Shown piece by piece: positions 25,413-33,433 of a DNA stretch of 64,000 bases. The notes below the pieces were generated by a model that saw only the letters and a program-made list of their open reading frames with translations, was not told the DNA's origin and did not search any database. How positions within the stretch are numbered: the first letter of the stretch is position 1; each line of letters opens with the position of its first letter. A program made the translations under genes and the position numbers. Source of the stretch: Pseudomonas sp. v388 (lineage in GTDB: Bacteria; Pseudomonadota; Gammaproteobacteria; Pseudomonadales; Pseudomonadaceae); NCBI RefSeq assembly GCF_003935425.1, contig NZ_RHQN01000001.1, positions 620,001-684,000 on the forward strand, written 5' to 3'.

Positions 25413-25952
25413 CTATAAAACGGCTGCACGCGGATAGACCAATTTGAGGCCACAAGAGATGGCGCTTGGCGTCAGCTGAGCACGGGCAGCTTTGCGGCGA
25501 TCCATGATGTGGTAGACATCAACGCCACGGACGAGCAGATAGTCGGCCACGACCCTTCGATGACATCGCCACCACACCGCCTCAGAGCACATGATCGCAT
25601 TGCACCTGTTCTCGCTCAGACGAAGCAGCTCTAGCTACCCGGCCTCAAACTCGTCCGTAAGGGCGTAGTCGGCATAGTTGTGAAAGCTGCGGTTGTCCCA
25701 GAATGCGTTGGTTTGATCAGCCACGGTTTTGGACTTCTTCCTCAACCCTCCAAGCGCCGCAATTTGATAATGGTCGATTCCATGCTGAGCGAGAGTCTCG
25801 GATAAGGTGTCCAGGTTGTAGGCAGGATTCGTCCAAGATCTAGGCACCGTACGAATGTCCACGACACCAGTGATGTCGAAACTCTGCAGCACCTCTAGGA
25901 ATTGATCGATTGGCCGTGTTGAGTGACCAATCGTGAAAATCGGTTTGCTCAT
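25413..25952 (-). pseudogene. DUF488 protein interrupted by an in-frame amber codon
   Basis: The reading frame starts at ATG 25952 behind GGGAGG with IFTIGHSTRPIDQFLEVL, typical of DUF488, and reaches TAG at 25635-25637 after DEFEAG. Translation of the same frame beyond the stop continues the family without a shift: LELLRLSENRCNAIMCSEA, WWRCHRR, then VYHIMDRRKAARAQLTPS, ending at 25413. One base change (for example CAG to TAG) therefore explains the break. DUF488 proteins are about 180 residues and of unknown function. A read-through product or sequencing error is possible. Confidence 0.85.
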
Positions 25953-25978
25953 CACCCCTCCCGGCAGCTAGAAGCGAA

Positions 25979-26203
25979 TCACCCCTCAGTTCGACTTGGG
26001 TCAGCGGAGCGAGGATAAGGGCGCTCTTCCTCAATGGTGCCATCCATCTTGTGGATCTTCACCGACGCCGTTTTTCCTTTGAAGAACTCGCTCAGCCAGT
26101 CCACCAACTCCTTCTCGGTTGCGCCGCGCCTAGATGCCCGGTCGGCACCGGATCTCTTCAGCTCCCATCCCTCTTGGGTTGGGTTTACATGATAAGTGTC
26201 CAT
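25979..26203 (-). CDS. DUF2188 protein, second copy
   Basis: The ATG at 26203 lies behind CGGAGA. This 74-residue protein is the same length as, and about half identical to, the DUF2188 protein behind ligD (TASVKIHKMDGTIEEERPYP against TASLKIHKEDGTIQEERTYP). It stands upstream of the broken DUF488 gene and downstream of a 45-residue acidic protein gene, all on the minus strand, forming a likely transcript. Confidence 0.85.
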   Translation of the reverse strand: MDTYHVNPTQEGWELKRSGADRASRRGATEKELVDWLSEFFKGKTASVKIHKMDGTIEEERPYPRSADPSRTEG

Positions 26204-26249
26204 TCGCAATCTCCGATAAAGAGCCCACCGCTTGGCGGCAAACCACCAT

Positions 26250-26387
26250 TCATTTTCCGTCAACGACATCAGTGTTAACGGGCTCGTCGTTCTCATTTTG
26301 AGCCTTCGACGTAGGCTTCTCCGGATCGTTGATGAATGGCACGTGGCTAGGGCCTTGCTCTTCAAGACCTTCGGTTTTTGGCTGCAT
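26250..26387 (-). CDS. small acidic protein, 45 aa
   Basis: A strong GGAGG lies seven bases before the ATG. The product is polar, proline- and acid-rich (PFINDPEKPTSKAQNENDEP), with no hydrophobic core. It is similar in style to the acidic proteins at 7842-8072 and 16430-16672. It lies 46 bases upstream of the DUF2188 gene on the same strand. Function unknown. Confidence 0.6.
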   Translation of the reverse strand: MQPKTEGLEEQGPSHVPFINDPEKPTSKAQNENDEPVNTDVVDGK

Positions 26388-26435
26388 GATACATCCTCCA
26401 GTTAGAATGTTTAGAAGACAGCCAAGCGCGTGCGT

Positions 26436-26567
26436 TCAGTCTGAATTGAGACTGCCGTTGTGCGGGTTCTTGTAGACTTTCACGGCACGAGCACGACGTA
26501 CAACTTTCTCACGTGCAGCAGGCGCTCCTTTCCGGCTAGCGGCAATTGGGTCGAGAGTCTCGCGCTG
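26436..26567 (-). pseudogene. fragment of an MvaT-like (H-NS family) gene
   Basis: Starting after a TAG at 26568-26570, the frame encodes 43 residues ending REKVVRRARAVKVYKNPHNG and a stop seven codons later. The V-K-x-Y-K-N-P-H-N-G run matches the linker/DNA-binding junction of MvaT/MvaU xenogeneic silencers, and LDP followed by a basic stretch fits the preceding linker. The oligomerisation half and the final AT-hook-like half are missing, so this cannot be a working silencer. Confidence 0.6.
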
Positions 26568-26570
26568 CTA

Positions 26571-26889
26571 CTTCAGAGTGAAAATAAACCGCCATCGATT
26601 AAAGGATCACCATAACCCCTCTACCTGGCATGGGGGCCTTCGTGTTTGACGGGGTGCTGCTCGACACTCCACTCACCTTTTTCAGTTCGGCCATCGATAC
26701 CTTTTTGATCCCCGCCTCCTTAGCGGGCCTCATAGGGTTCGGCAGCGATAAGCGTGATCACGTCCAAGGCTAGAGCGAGATCGGCAATGAACCGCCGACG
26801 AAAACTCCCGGCGCTTCGCGGTTTGCTGCCATCGGGCGCTGCATGGCATATTCTTTGGCCACGTAATCAACGAAGCAGTGAATTAGACG
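26571..26889. other. degenerate sequence between MvaT-like and ProQ-like remnants
   Basis: No intact gene. Short protein-like runs interrupted by stops occur on the minus strand (for example FVDYVAKEYAMQRPM), suggesting decayed coding DNA of unknown origin. Confidence 0.4.
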
Positions 26890-27325
26890 ATGGGTTTTGA
26901 GCAACTGGCGGAGCTACGTGACCGCCTTAGAGCTGAACAAATGCCGGTGAAAACCGACAAAGCCCTCTAAGAACAAGCCTTCCCCTCAAGCGAAGTCTCG
27001 CTCCAAGGATCCGGCGGTGGAAACTATCTAGCCCTTGCAGAAGCATTTTCCATTGGCATTCCTTGTTAATCCAGCACCCAAGGCTCCTTTCAAAGAAGGC
27101 ATTCTCAAGGATGCCGAACAGCACCTGGAACTACTCGGGCTAACCCTTGAACAACTCGAGCTAGGCATCTCAACTCGGTACTGGCAGAGCATGGTCGAAA
27201 ATGCGCCGCGCCTGGATCTGAACGGTCAGGCAGCCGGCGTCGTAACGGCTTCACAGGCGCTTTATGCAAGGCATCAAGCTTCGCGGCAGCGTAGCCAAGA
27301 CCGACGCAACAGGGCAAAGCAATAA
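26890..27325 (+). pseudogene. ProQ/FinO-family RNA chaperone gene, inactivated
   Basis: The start MGFEQLAELRDRLRAEQ matches Pseudomonas ProQ-like proteins, then TAA occurs at 26968-26970. The FinO domain resumes in another frame at about 27035 (LQKHFPLAF-like, KNPAPK-like, GILKDAEQHLELLGL) and runs to RYWQSMVENAPRLDLNG and ASQALYARHQASRQ before the stop at 27325. A stop, a frameshift and a small deletion (the C-K-G-S before RYW is gone) indicate decay. ProQ proteins bind structured RNAs. Confidence 0.82.
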
Positions 27326-27462
27326 TCAAATGACCCAGCGCCTGGCGCCGATGCTTAGGAAGAGGAGTCAGCAAACTGAGGCTGATGCCCCGGTCATGGG
27401 CAGTTATTCACGCTGCTGAATCCAATGTCGAAAACAAACAGGCTGAGGCAGCGGTTCGGTGT

Positions 27463-27657
27463 AGAAAAGGCTTACGGACGACGAGCGAACACGTCATTCA
27501 CGAGCCAACCGAACAACCATAGGTTGGGCCCATCGACTGGAGGACTGGATGTACCTCAGAGGTCATGGATGATCTGCCGCTGCTCGGAATGCTGCTGACC
27601 AGGATGTTGGATGGATTTGATGGCATAGAACCCGCTTCGGCGGTTTTTTTTATTTTG
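27463..27657 (+). repeat. copy 1 of a paired ~190-bp element ending in a terminator
   Basis: This segment aligns with the minus-strand copy at 47.0-47.2 kb across about 190 bases, including the start AAAGGCTTAC, a central TCATGGATGATC and the final CCCGCTTCGGCGG hairpin. A possible peptide frame MDDLPLLGMLLTRML is shared with MDDQPLPGMLPARML in the other copy. Upstream of this both copies have a stop at the same place. It could be a decayed small gene, a short peptide gene or an RNA gene. Confidence 0.5.
27628..27652 (+). terminator. Rho-independent terminator with UUCG loop
   Basis: CCGC-TTCG-GCGG followed by eight T residues on the plus strand. It closes the element at 27463-27657 and has a related hairpin at 47016-47033. 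Confidence 0.75.
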
Positions 27658-27798
27658 GTTATCCTTTCCCCGCACGACTTGTGACACATTCAGCGACTGC
27701 CACGCCTATCGGTGGCTCTCAATCACCAGCTCGCGTGATGACATTGGACGGACGCTTGGGGACGATCCGCAGAGCCGATTACTAACTGGCCTAGTCTA

Positions 27799-30381
27799 TC
27801 AACCAGGGATTCGTGATGCGCCTTCGGTGACCCGGATCAACGCACAGAAAGTATCCACATCCAAAGGACGACTCAGGAAATAACCCTGGCCCTCGTCACA
27901 CACCACTGATTTGAGCAACTCCAGATGCTCCTGAGTTTCAATGCCCTCAGCCGTCACCGTCAGCGATAGGGCATGGCCCAAATCTACAATCGCCTTGATG
28001 ACCGACAGATCATCTCCAGCCTCCCCTATTTGGCACAGAAAGCTGCGGTCGATTTTCAACCCATCAAACGGAAATATTCGTAGATACCCTAAAGAAGAGT
28101 AGCCGGTTCCGAAATCGTCCATCGCGATACGAACGCCCAACTCCTTGAGTTTGCGCATGACTTCCAGAGCGCCAGATGCATCCTCAAGCATGACATTTTC
28201 AGTGATTTCGAGCTCAACACGAGCGGGGTCTATCTTTGTTTCTTCAATGACGCGTCGCACACGCCCAACCAGATTGTCGCGTTTGAATTCACTAGGCGAC
28301 AAATTGACGGAGACGAACAACTCTCGTGGCCATCTGGATGCAAATTCAAAAGCGGTCTTCATCACCCAATTGCTCAATGCCAAAATCAGCCCGGTTTCTT
28401 CTGCAATGGGAATGAATGTATCGGGTGAAACCAGCCCGCGTTCCGGATGCTGCCAGCGTACCAGTGCTTCAGCTCCAACCATTTTCCCGTCAGAAATCCT
28501 GAAGCGTGGCTGAAAATGTAATCGCAACTCACCATGTTTGATCGCAAACCGTAGATCACTTTCCAGGCGGCGCCGCTCGACGATCTTGGAGTTCATGTCA
28601 CCTGCGTAGAAGCGCCAGGTATTGCGACCGCTTGACTTGGCCTCATACAACGCAATATCCGCATAGCGAAGCAGTTCGGTGGCTTCGCTGGCGTCATTCG
28701 GGGCCATCGCTATGCCAATGCTCGCGCTGACGAATACCTCTTGTTCGCCAATCAAAATAGGGGATTCAATTGCATCGATCAGGCGTCTGCACAGAGCCTC
28801 AACCTCTTCCTGGCTGCTTAAACCTGTCAAAATCAGGACAAACTCGTCCCCGCCAATTCTTGCTACTAAATCACCATGGCGAATACGATCTGCCAGCCGA
28901 CTGGAAATGACGTTCAGTACGGTGTCGCCTGCCGCATGCCCCAGCAGGTCATTGACCGGCTTGAACCGATCCAGATCCAGACTGAGCATGACCAAGGGAC
29001 GCTCAGCACTGGGTTGTGCCTTAAGCTTGCCATCGAGAAACTCTCTGAGCCTCGTTCTGTTAGGGAGTCCAGTGAGCGAGTCATGCTGGGACAGGTACTC
29101 AATACGCTTGCGTGATTCGACCTCTTCGGTGACATCAGTCGCGGTGCCAAGAAAACCGTGCTCGCCCATCGATTTTGCGGAAAGCCTCGAAATGCGTTGT
29201 TGGCCTTTTGGATCGATGTAGCTGCAATTGACGCTAATGTCGGGGCGGCGGTTTGGAATACTGAGCCACTGAGTTACTGACCCAAGCTCAGTCCGCAAAA
29301 GATCATCGATTGATCCCCCAATCCAGGCATCTTTCGGTAACCCAGTCACCGCTTCAAACCGCTCTGACAAATAGGTGAACCGGCCTTGTGAATCGATCTC
29401 CCAAATCCAGTCGGAGCTCGCTTCTGCTACATCCCGAAAGCGAGCCTCACTGGCCGCAAGGGCCGTTTGGCTGGTTCGCAGCGATTCATGACTGGCATCT
29501 AACGCCAGTGCGCTGGCCGTGGTACGCCTCAATATCACCCATGCCATGCTGATGACCAGCAGAGCCACAACCGCGACCATCGGCAACCCTAATCCCAATA
29601 AGCGCTCCCCTGGTTTCGGGGGGTTCCAATGCAAGCTCCCTGCAGAGCCTTTATCGCCCAGAGCGAAGGAAGAGTTCTCGTCAAGCTCATCAGCAGTAGC
29701 GACCCGCAGCCCATCGACCCCGAAGTCCTTTCCAAGGTTTTCAAGCCTTGAACCTTCAAGGATGTCGACGAAAATCAGCACTGAGCCAGAGCCTTCGTCG
29801 GGACTGACGGTGGGATCCGTTCCGGGAGTTATTGCTGCGGCGCTGACCAGCGCAGGGTGTCCATGTATATTCACGAATGTCGTGGCAGGCACTTCCGCTT
29901 CGGCTCCCACACGAGCCTTGCTCAATACCTCCAAAGTCGCGTAACCGAGCCAACTGGACGCATCAACCGACGTCAATTCTCCTCTGATCACGGAGTAAAC
30001 CGTCTGATCGGCGTCGCTGACCACGAACACCCCTTGAATACCGAAATCGGCATACAGGGTAGGCCCGACGTTCTGCCTGACATAAGCCCAGTCGATATCC
30101 ACCTTTGAATGCAGGTTTTTGTAGGCATCCCCCCAAAACGCGTAGTCCTTCACGGTAGATCTAAGATTCTTCTCAAGTGAGAGAACAGCTTTTTTGGTGT
30201 AAAACGCGCTTTCGATCTCCTCCGTTCTATCCAAGTCATGCGCCAGGTAGATGAGTAGGTAACCCGTAAGTACCAAGACTGCTGTCAACAGGCCTACGAA
30301 TTTAAGCAATGAGGCACGAATGATCGCGACACTAGACCGCCGACCTTTAACAGCAACAGTAGATGATGAACGGTCAGGCAT
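27799..30381 (-). CDS. CHASE4-PAS-GGDEF-EAL c-di-GMP signalling protein
   Basis: About 860 residues from the ATG at 30381. A first membrane helix is followed by a periplasmic CHASE4 domain (YAFWGDAYKN is diagnostic), a second membrane helix ending VVALLVISMAWVIL, a PAS domain (FRDVAEASSDWIWEID), a GGDEF domain with intact RIGGDEF, and an EAL domain with AEALVRW, EITENVML and DDFGTGYSSL, so both active sites look complete. Net output may be synthesis or breakdown of c-di-GMP. The start is uncertain: the frame opens at 30504, and no good Shine-Dalgarno precedes either codon. Confidence 0.92.
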   Translation of the reverse strand: MPDRSSSTVAVKGRRSSVAIIRASLLKFVGLLTAVLVLTGYLLIYLAHDLDRTEEIESAFYTKKAVLSLEKNLRSTVKDYAFWGDAYKNLHSKVDIDWAYVRQNVGPTLYADFGIQGVFVVSDADQTVYSVIRGELTSVDASSWLGYATLEVLSKARVGAEAEVPATTFVNIHGHPALVSAAAITPGTDPTVSPDEGSGSVLIFVDILEGSRLENLGKDFGVDGLRVATADELDENSSFALGDKGSAGSLHWNPPKPGERLLGLGLPMVAVVALLVISMAWVILRRTTASALALDASHESLRTSQTALAASEARFRDVAEASSDWIWEIDSQGRFTYLSERFEAVTGLPKDAWIGGSIDDLLRTELGSVTQWLSIPNRRPDISVNCSYIDPKGQQRISRLSAKSMGEHGFLGTATDVTEEVESRKRIEYLSQHDSLTGLPNRTRLREFLDGKLKAQPSAERPLVMLSLDLDRFKPVNDLLGHAAGDTVLNVISSRLADRIRHGDLVARIGGDEFVLILTGLSSQEEVEALCRRLIDAIESPILIGEQEVFVSASIGIAMAPNDASEATELLRYADIALYEAKSSGRNTWRFYAGDMNSKIVERRRLESDLRFAIKHGELRLHFQPRFRISDGKMVGAEALVRWQHPERGLVSPDTFIPIAEETGLILALSNWVMKTAFEFASRWPRELFVSVNLSPSEFKRDNLVGRVRRVIEETKIDPARVELEITENVMLEDASGALEVMRKLKELGVRIAMDDFGTGYSSLGYLRIFPFDGLKIDRSFLCQIGEAGDDLSVIKAIVDLGHALSLTVTAEGIETQEHLELLKSVVCDEGQGYFLSRPLDVDTFCALIRVTEGASRIPG

Positions 30382-30752
30382 AGGGAAATGGTTCAAGGCG
30401 CGAAAAGGGACTATCCAGGCTATCGGCCCGTACCGCCAAAGGATGAGCGATGGCAGGAACACGGTCGCCAATTTGGGGTGCCAGCATGTGAAGCCGACAA
30501 ACACCTTATCTACGGGGTTTCAGATTGTATCAGCAGGTAGGTCTGGCACTTAGAATGCGCGGATCTCTATCGATATCGCACTCTCGATGCGAGCGTTTGG
30601 CCTTGCCGCAGGTTTTAAATGACTTGAAGCACTGGCCCTGACCGGTTGATCATGCAGCGACACCGTTTGTCGAACGTACTCGTCCGCATCGTCGATGCCG
30701 ACATGCGTGTGAAATACTCCTCATCCACTCCAGCGTTCTAACTATTACGCCC
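30382..30752. other. intergenic region between divergent genes
   Basis: This stretch contains the possible N-terminal extension of the c-di-GMP protein (to 30504) and about 250 further bases without a supported gene. It should hold divergent promoters; no clear operator was identified. Confidence 0.45.
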
Positions 30753-30983
30753 ATGAAATCCATCGCTAAGCCTCGTAATACACCAAAAATCCGAGCCGAT
30801 GAGCTGGCGACCTACCCAGATGTCGAGTATCTGGTTTCTCATGGCGATTTGATGAAGATCGGTGCCGGATACAGCGTGCAGACTGAAGCGGGCTTCGATG
30901 CCATCAGCCCTTACATCGTGGGCCTCACCATCGGTCGTGATGGCAAGCCTACGGTCTACCGCCTCGCTCGACGCAAGATCTAG
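30753..30983 (+). CDS. hypothetical protein, 76 aa
   Basis: The product is basic at the N-terminus (SIAKPRNTPKIRADEL) and then appears globular with a beta-rich tail (YIVGLTIGRDGKPTVYRLARR). No ribosome site is evident, so the start is uncertain. No family is recognised. It stands alone between the c-di-GMP protein gene and the b561 remnant. Confidence 0.5.
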   Translation: MKSIAKPRNTPKIRADELATYPDVEYLVSHGDLMKIGAGYSVQTEAGFDAISPYIVGLTIGRDGKPTVYRLARRKI

Positions 30984-31016
30984 CTCGTTTTAGACTGGGA
31001 TGAATAACCGGTGAGA

Positions 31017-31145
31017 CTAGCGCGGCAGCATGCGCCGCAGTGTGTTGTCCCGAATGTAGTAATGGTGGAACAAGCCCGCCGCCGCATGCAGTCCAATCAA
31101 CCAGTATCCCAGGTTGCCCAGCCACTCGTGCCAGCCTTTGATTTG
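31017..31145 (-). pseudogene. cytochrome b561 C-terminal remnant
   Basis: The minus-strand frame KGWHEWLGNLGYWLIGLHAA continuing to LFHHYYIRDNTLRRMLP is the last transmembrane segment and tail of a cytochrome b561 (di-haem quinol oxidase family), with both histidine positions kept. Everything upstream is absent and replaced by unrelated sequence after about 31146, so only the last quarter of the gene remains. Confidence 0.8.
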
Positions 31146-31208
31146 TTGGCTAGAGTAGGATCCAGAGCTACGGGCGCGGGGATAGAAAACTCGAAGTAAG
31201 GCATCGGC

Positions 31209-31382
31209 TTCGAGGTCGACCAGCCGGTGCTCTAGACCCACGTGGCGGCCATGCACCTGCTGGAGCTTCGTTTCGGAGACGTTGAAAACAGCCTGATGAT
31301 GCCCAACGCGGATGCGACGCTTGGAGAAATCCTGGCAGAGGCCACGGTCGTGGGGCTGACGGAAATTTGGGTCACTTCCGAC
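31209..31382 (+). pseudogene. truncated paralogue of the 46.7 kb small protein
   Basis: AAMHLLELRFGDVENSLMMP continuing NADATLGEILAEATVVGLTE matches residues of the protein at 46739-46999 almost position by position. An in-frame TAG at 31233-31235 replaces a Glu codon of the intact copy, and the N-terminus before 31209 is lost next to the b561 remnant. The frame then runs on into unrelated sequence. Confidence 0.75.
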
Positions 31383-31551
31383 GGTCGCTCACCCAATGAT
31401 GTTGCGCCAACACGAGCGCGACGGCATGCATTTCGGACAAAAACTACTGTCGGCGCATACGTGTATGTCTGCTGTTGGCCGAAGGCTTCCAATTCCCTGC
31501 TATATGTTGGAGTTCTGCCGAGAGCCAAGATGGGGCATTAGCCTGTCCCTT

Positions 31552-31728
31552 TCAGTTCTTCCGCTTGACCCAGCCGAACCCCATCAACGCGAGTCCCGGA
31601 ATCAACAAGCCTGGCGCGATATAGCCAAACGTACTGGTACTCGCTATCCCGATCAGCGCAAACGTAAATCCGCAAATTGCCAAGGGAAGCCCAGTGATGA
31701 AAAACGGGTTTTTAAAGGCTTGTGTCAT
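31552..31728 (-). CDS. small two-span membrane protein, 58 aa
   Basis: AAGGA precedes the ATG at 31728. Two hydrophobic segments (FFITGLPLAICGFTFALIGI and FGYIAPGLLIPGLALMGFGW) are joined by a short polar turn, ending in VKRKN, so both ends probably face the cytoplasm. No family is recognised. It converges toward pseudogene sequence and is followed upstream by the histidine phosphatase gene on the same strand. Confidence 0.65.
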   Translation of the reverse strand: MTQAFKNPFFITGLPLAICGFTFALIGIASTSTFGYIAPGLLIPGLALMGFGWVKRKN

Positions 31729-31822
31729 AGATAAATTCCTTGCTAAAGACCTTAGGACTTGCACGCCAAGAGTGCTCACCGTCCGAGCTTCATACCTGAT
31801 CATTCTGGTGCGGATCTAACGG

Positions 31823-32401
31823 TCAGGAGGGGCCTGAAACAAGCTGATAGCGCATTGCGCCCCAATACCCGCTTCCGGTGCTTTGTTGACGAGTCGAACC
31901 CGCAGCTTCCAGCTGTTTAGCGATCATCCGATTCATGAAACCGTGTCCAACCAAGAGCACAGTGGCCTCGTCAGCGAGGGACTGCAGTTGCTGAGCCGCA
32001 GTTTCAGCCCTTGCCTTGGCACTCCGGATGGATTCAACGCTTCCCGAGAATCCGCATAACCATAGGATGCGCAGGATGAATACCCAAGTAAACGGCGAAA
32101 GACGTGGCCGCTTCCACGATCCATGGGGAAGTTCGGCCTCGCGAAAGAGCTCATCGACGAGCTTCGCCTCAAGCCCCAAGGCTCGCACGGAGGTCAGTGC
32201 ACGGGGCGCATTGCTCGCAACAATTACATTTGCAGACTTGGCCAGCTCGGCACTGGCTGCCGGAGCTGGTTGATCAACGATTTCAGATAGCTCGTACTCT
32301 TCGATCCAGCGCTCCATCTCGAGCGTAGAAACCTTGTCGACATGGGTCAGGTTCGGCTGACCATGACGCATTAGGATGATTTCTTTAATCACACAACTCA
32401 C
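31823..32401 (-). CDS. histidine phosphatase superfamily protein
   Basis: The GTG at 32401 follows AGGAAAG and gives 192 residues; an ATG lies in the RHG motif itself. The catalytic motif MRHGQP (phospho-histidine) is followed by SNAPRALTS and a late LLVGHGFMNR histidine, as in phosphoglycerate-mutase-like phosphatases of the SixA/CobC type. The substrate is not evident. Its start overlaps the GNAT gene by 17 bases, so it is translationally coupled to it. Confidence 0.85.
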   Translation of the reverse strand: MSCVIKEIILMRHGQPNLTHVDKVSTLEMERWIEEYELSEIVDQPAPAASAELAKSANVIVASNAPRALTSVRALGLEAKLVDELFREAELPHGSWKRPRLSPFTWVFILRILWLCGFSGSVESIRSAKARAETAAQQLQSLADEATVLLVGHGFMNRMIAKQLEAAGSTRQQSTGSGYWGAMRYQLVSGPS

Positions 32402-32903
32402 TTGCTTTCCTATCCATGCTTGTCGCTAGCATTTCAATCTCACGGATTCCCATCTGATAGGGAATCCATTTGCTATCCCGATGGCCGCCGAGCGCTTGGT
32501 AGAAGGCTTCGGCAGGGTCATTACCGACCATAACATCCCATTTGATTCGTGCCGCACCTTTGTCTAATGCCACTCTCGCGACATGCTGCAGTAAAGCATG
32601 ACCTAATCCCCTGCCACGGCAAGCATCAGACACATAGAGCTCTTTTAGCAGGATGGTAGGCCGGAGGTCGTAGGTATATGGGATCTCCAGCACTACGGCA
32701 TAGCCCGCAACACAAGCGTCCCATTCAGCCACAAAAATCTGGCACTGAGCTTGTGGCCCGAAAGCACGATCCAGCAAAGCCTGCGCATCAACCTTGAATT
32801 CGTCGATGTAGTCCTCAAACACTGCCAAGGCGCGCATCAATGTGATCAGGGCGGGTACGTCCTCTGGTACAGCGAGGCGTACGGCGCAAGAGGAAGTCAG
32901 CAT
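32385..32903 (-). CDS. GNAT family N-acetyltransferase
   Basis: This 172-residue GNAT protein resembles the spermidine/diamine acetyltransferase group, with FEDYIDEFKV near the start, LLKELYVSDACRGRGLGHAL containing the acetyl-CoA loop R-G-R-G-L-G, and the C-terminal FYQALGG motif. It would acetylate an amine or amino acid in the cytoplasm. It overlaps the rhodanese gene upstream by 7 bases and the histidine phosphatase gene downstream by 17, so the three form one transcript. Confidence 0.88.
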   Translation of the reverse strand: MLTSSCAVRLAVPEDVPALITLMRALAVFEDYIDEFKVDAQALLDRAFGPQAQCQIFVAEWDACVAGYAVVLEIPYTYDLRPTILLKELYVSDACRGRGLGHALLQHVARVALDKGAARIKWDVMVGNDPAEAFYQALGGHRDSKWIPYQMGIREIEMLATSMDRKASELCD

Positions 32904-33337
32904 GCACAGGAGATTCCGGAAACGACCGCCGCGTGGGGTACGTCCGTGCCTTCTAACGTAAGCCCCTCATCGAGCCATCCTGTGACACCACCCAGCATCT
33001 CTTTGACCGCATAGCCAAGATGAGCTAATCGCACAGCTGCACGGTGAACTCCATTGCAGTGAGGCCCGGCGCAGTACACGACGAACAATGTATCGCTACT
33101 GAATTTCGCTAGGCGCTCTGCTGTGATCAGCTTCGTTGGGAGGTTAATAGCGCCGGGAACGTGCGAAGCAGCGAAGGCATCCGGGCCGCGCACATCCACC
33201 AGGACGTAGTCGACCACACCTGTTTGCTGACTGTGGAACACGTCAGAGCAGTCCGTCTCAAAACGCAGGCGAGAACTGAAGTGCGCGTAGGCCTCAGAAG
33301 ATGGAGCTGCTGGAGTTTGACTGATCAGGCTAGACAT
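32897..33337 (-). CDS. rhodanese-like domain protein
   Basis: This 146-residue protein is a single rhodanese domain with LVDVRGPDAFAASHVPGAIN and the active-site cysteine in VYCAGPHCNG. It moves sulfane sulfur or is a sulfur carrier. The loop has a second Cys and resembles forms found next to FtrA-type regulators in pseudomonads. It is divergent from the FtrA gene with about 100 bases between starts, which suggests control by that regulator. Confidence 0.87.
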   Translation of the reverse strand: MSSLISQTPAAPSSEAYAHFSSRLRFETDCSDVFHSQQTGVVDYVLVDVRGPDAFAASHVPGAINLPTKLITAERLAKFSSDTLFVVYCAGPHCNGVHRAAVRLAHLGYAVKEMLGGVTGWLDEGLTLEGTDVPHAAVVSGISCAC

Positions 33338-33433
33338 CGGTTTACCTCAAGAAAAGAAAGTAAACCTACTTTAGCCACGAGGCAGAGCACGCTACAGTGG
33401 CGAAATCGACTTCGAGTGGTAGTTTTTCGCCAA

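Noticed and set aside
27463-27657. Considered as an RsmX/RsmZ-type small RNA because of many GGA triplets and a strong terminator
   Set aside because: The GGA triplets follow from the shared peptide frame and ordinary codons, and no GacA-type upstream box (TGTAAG-N6-CTTACA) is present in either copy.
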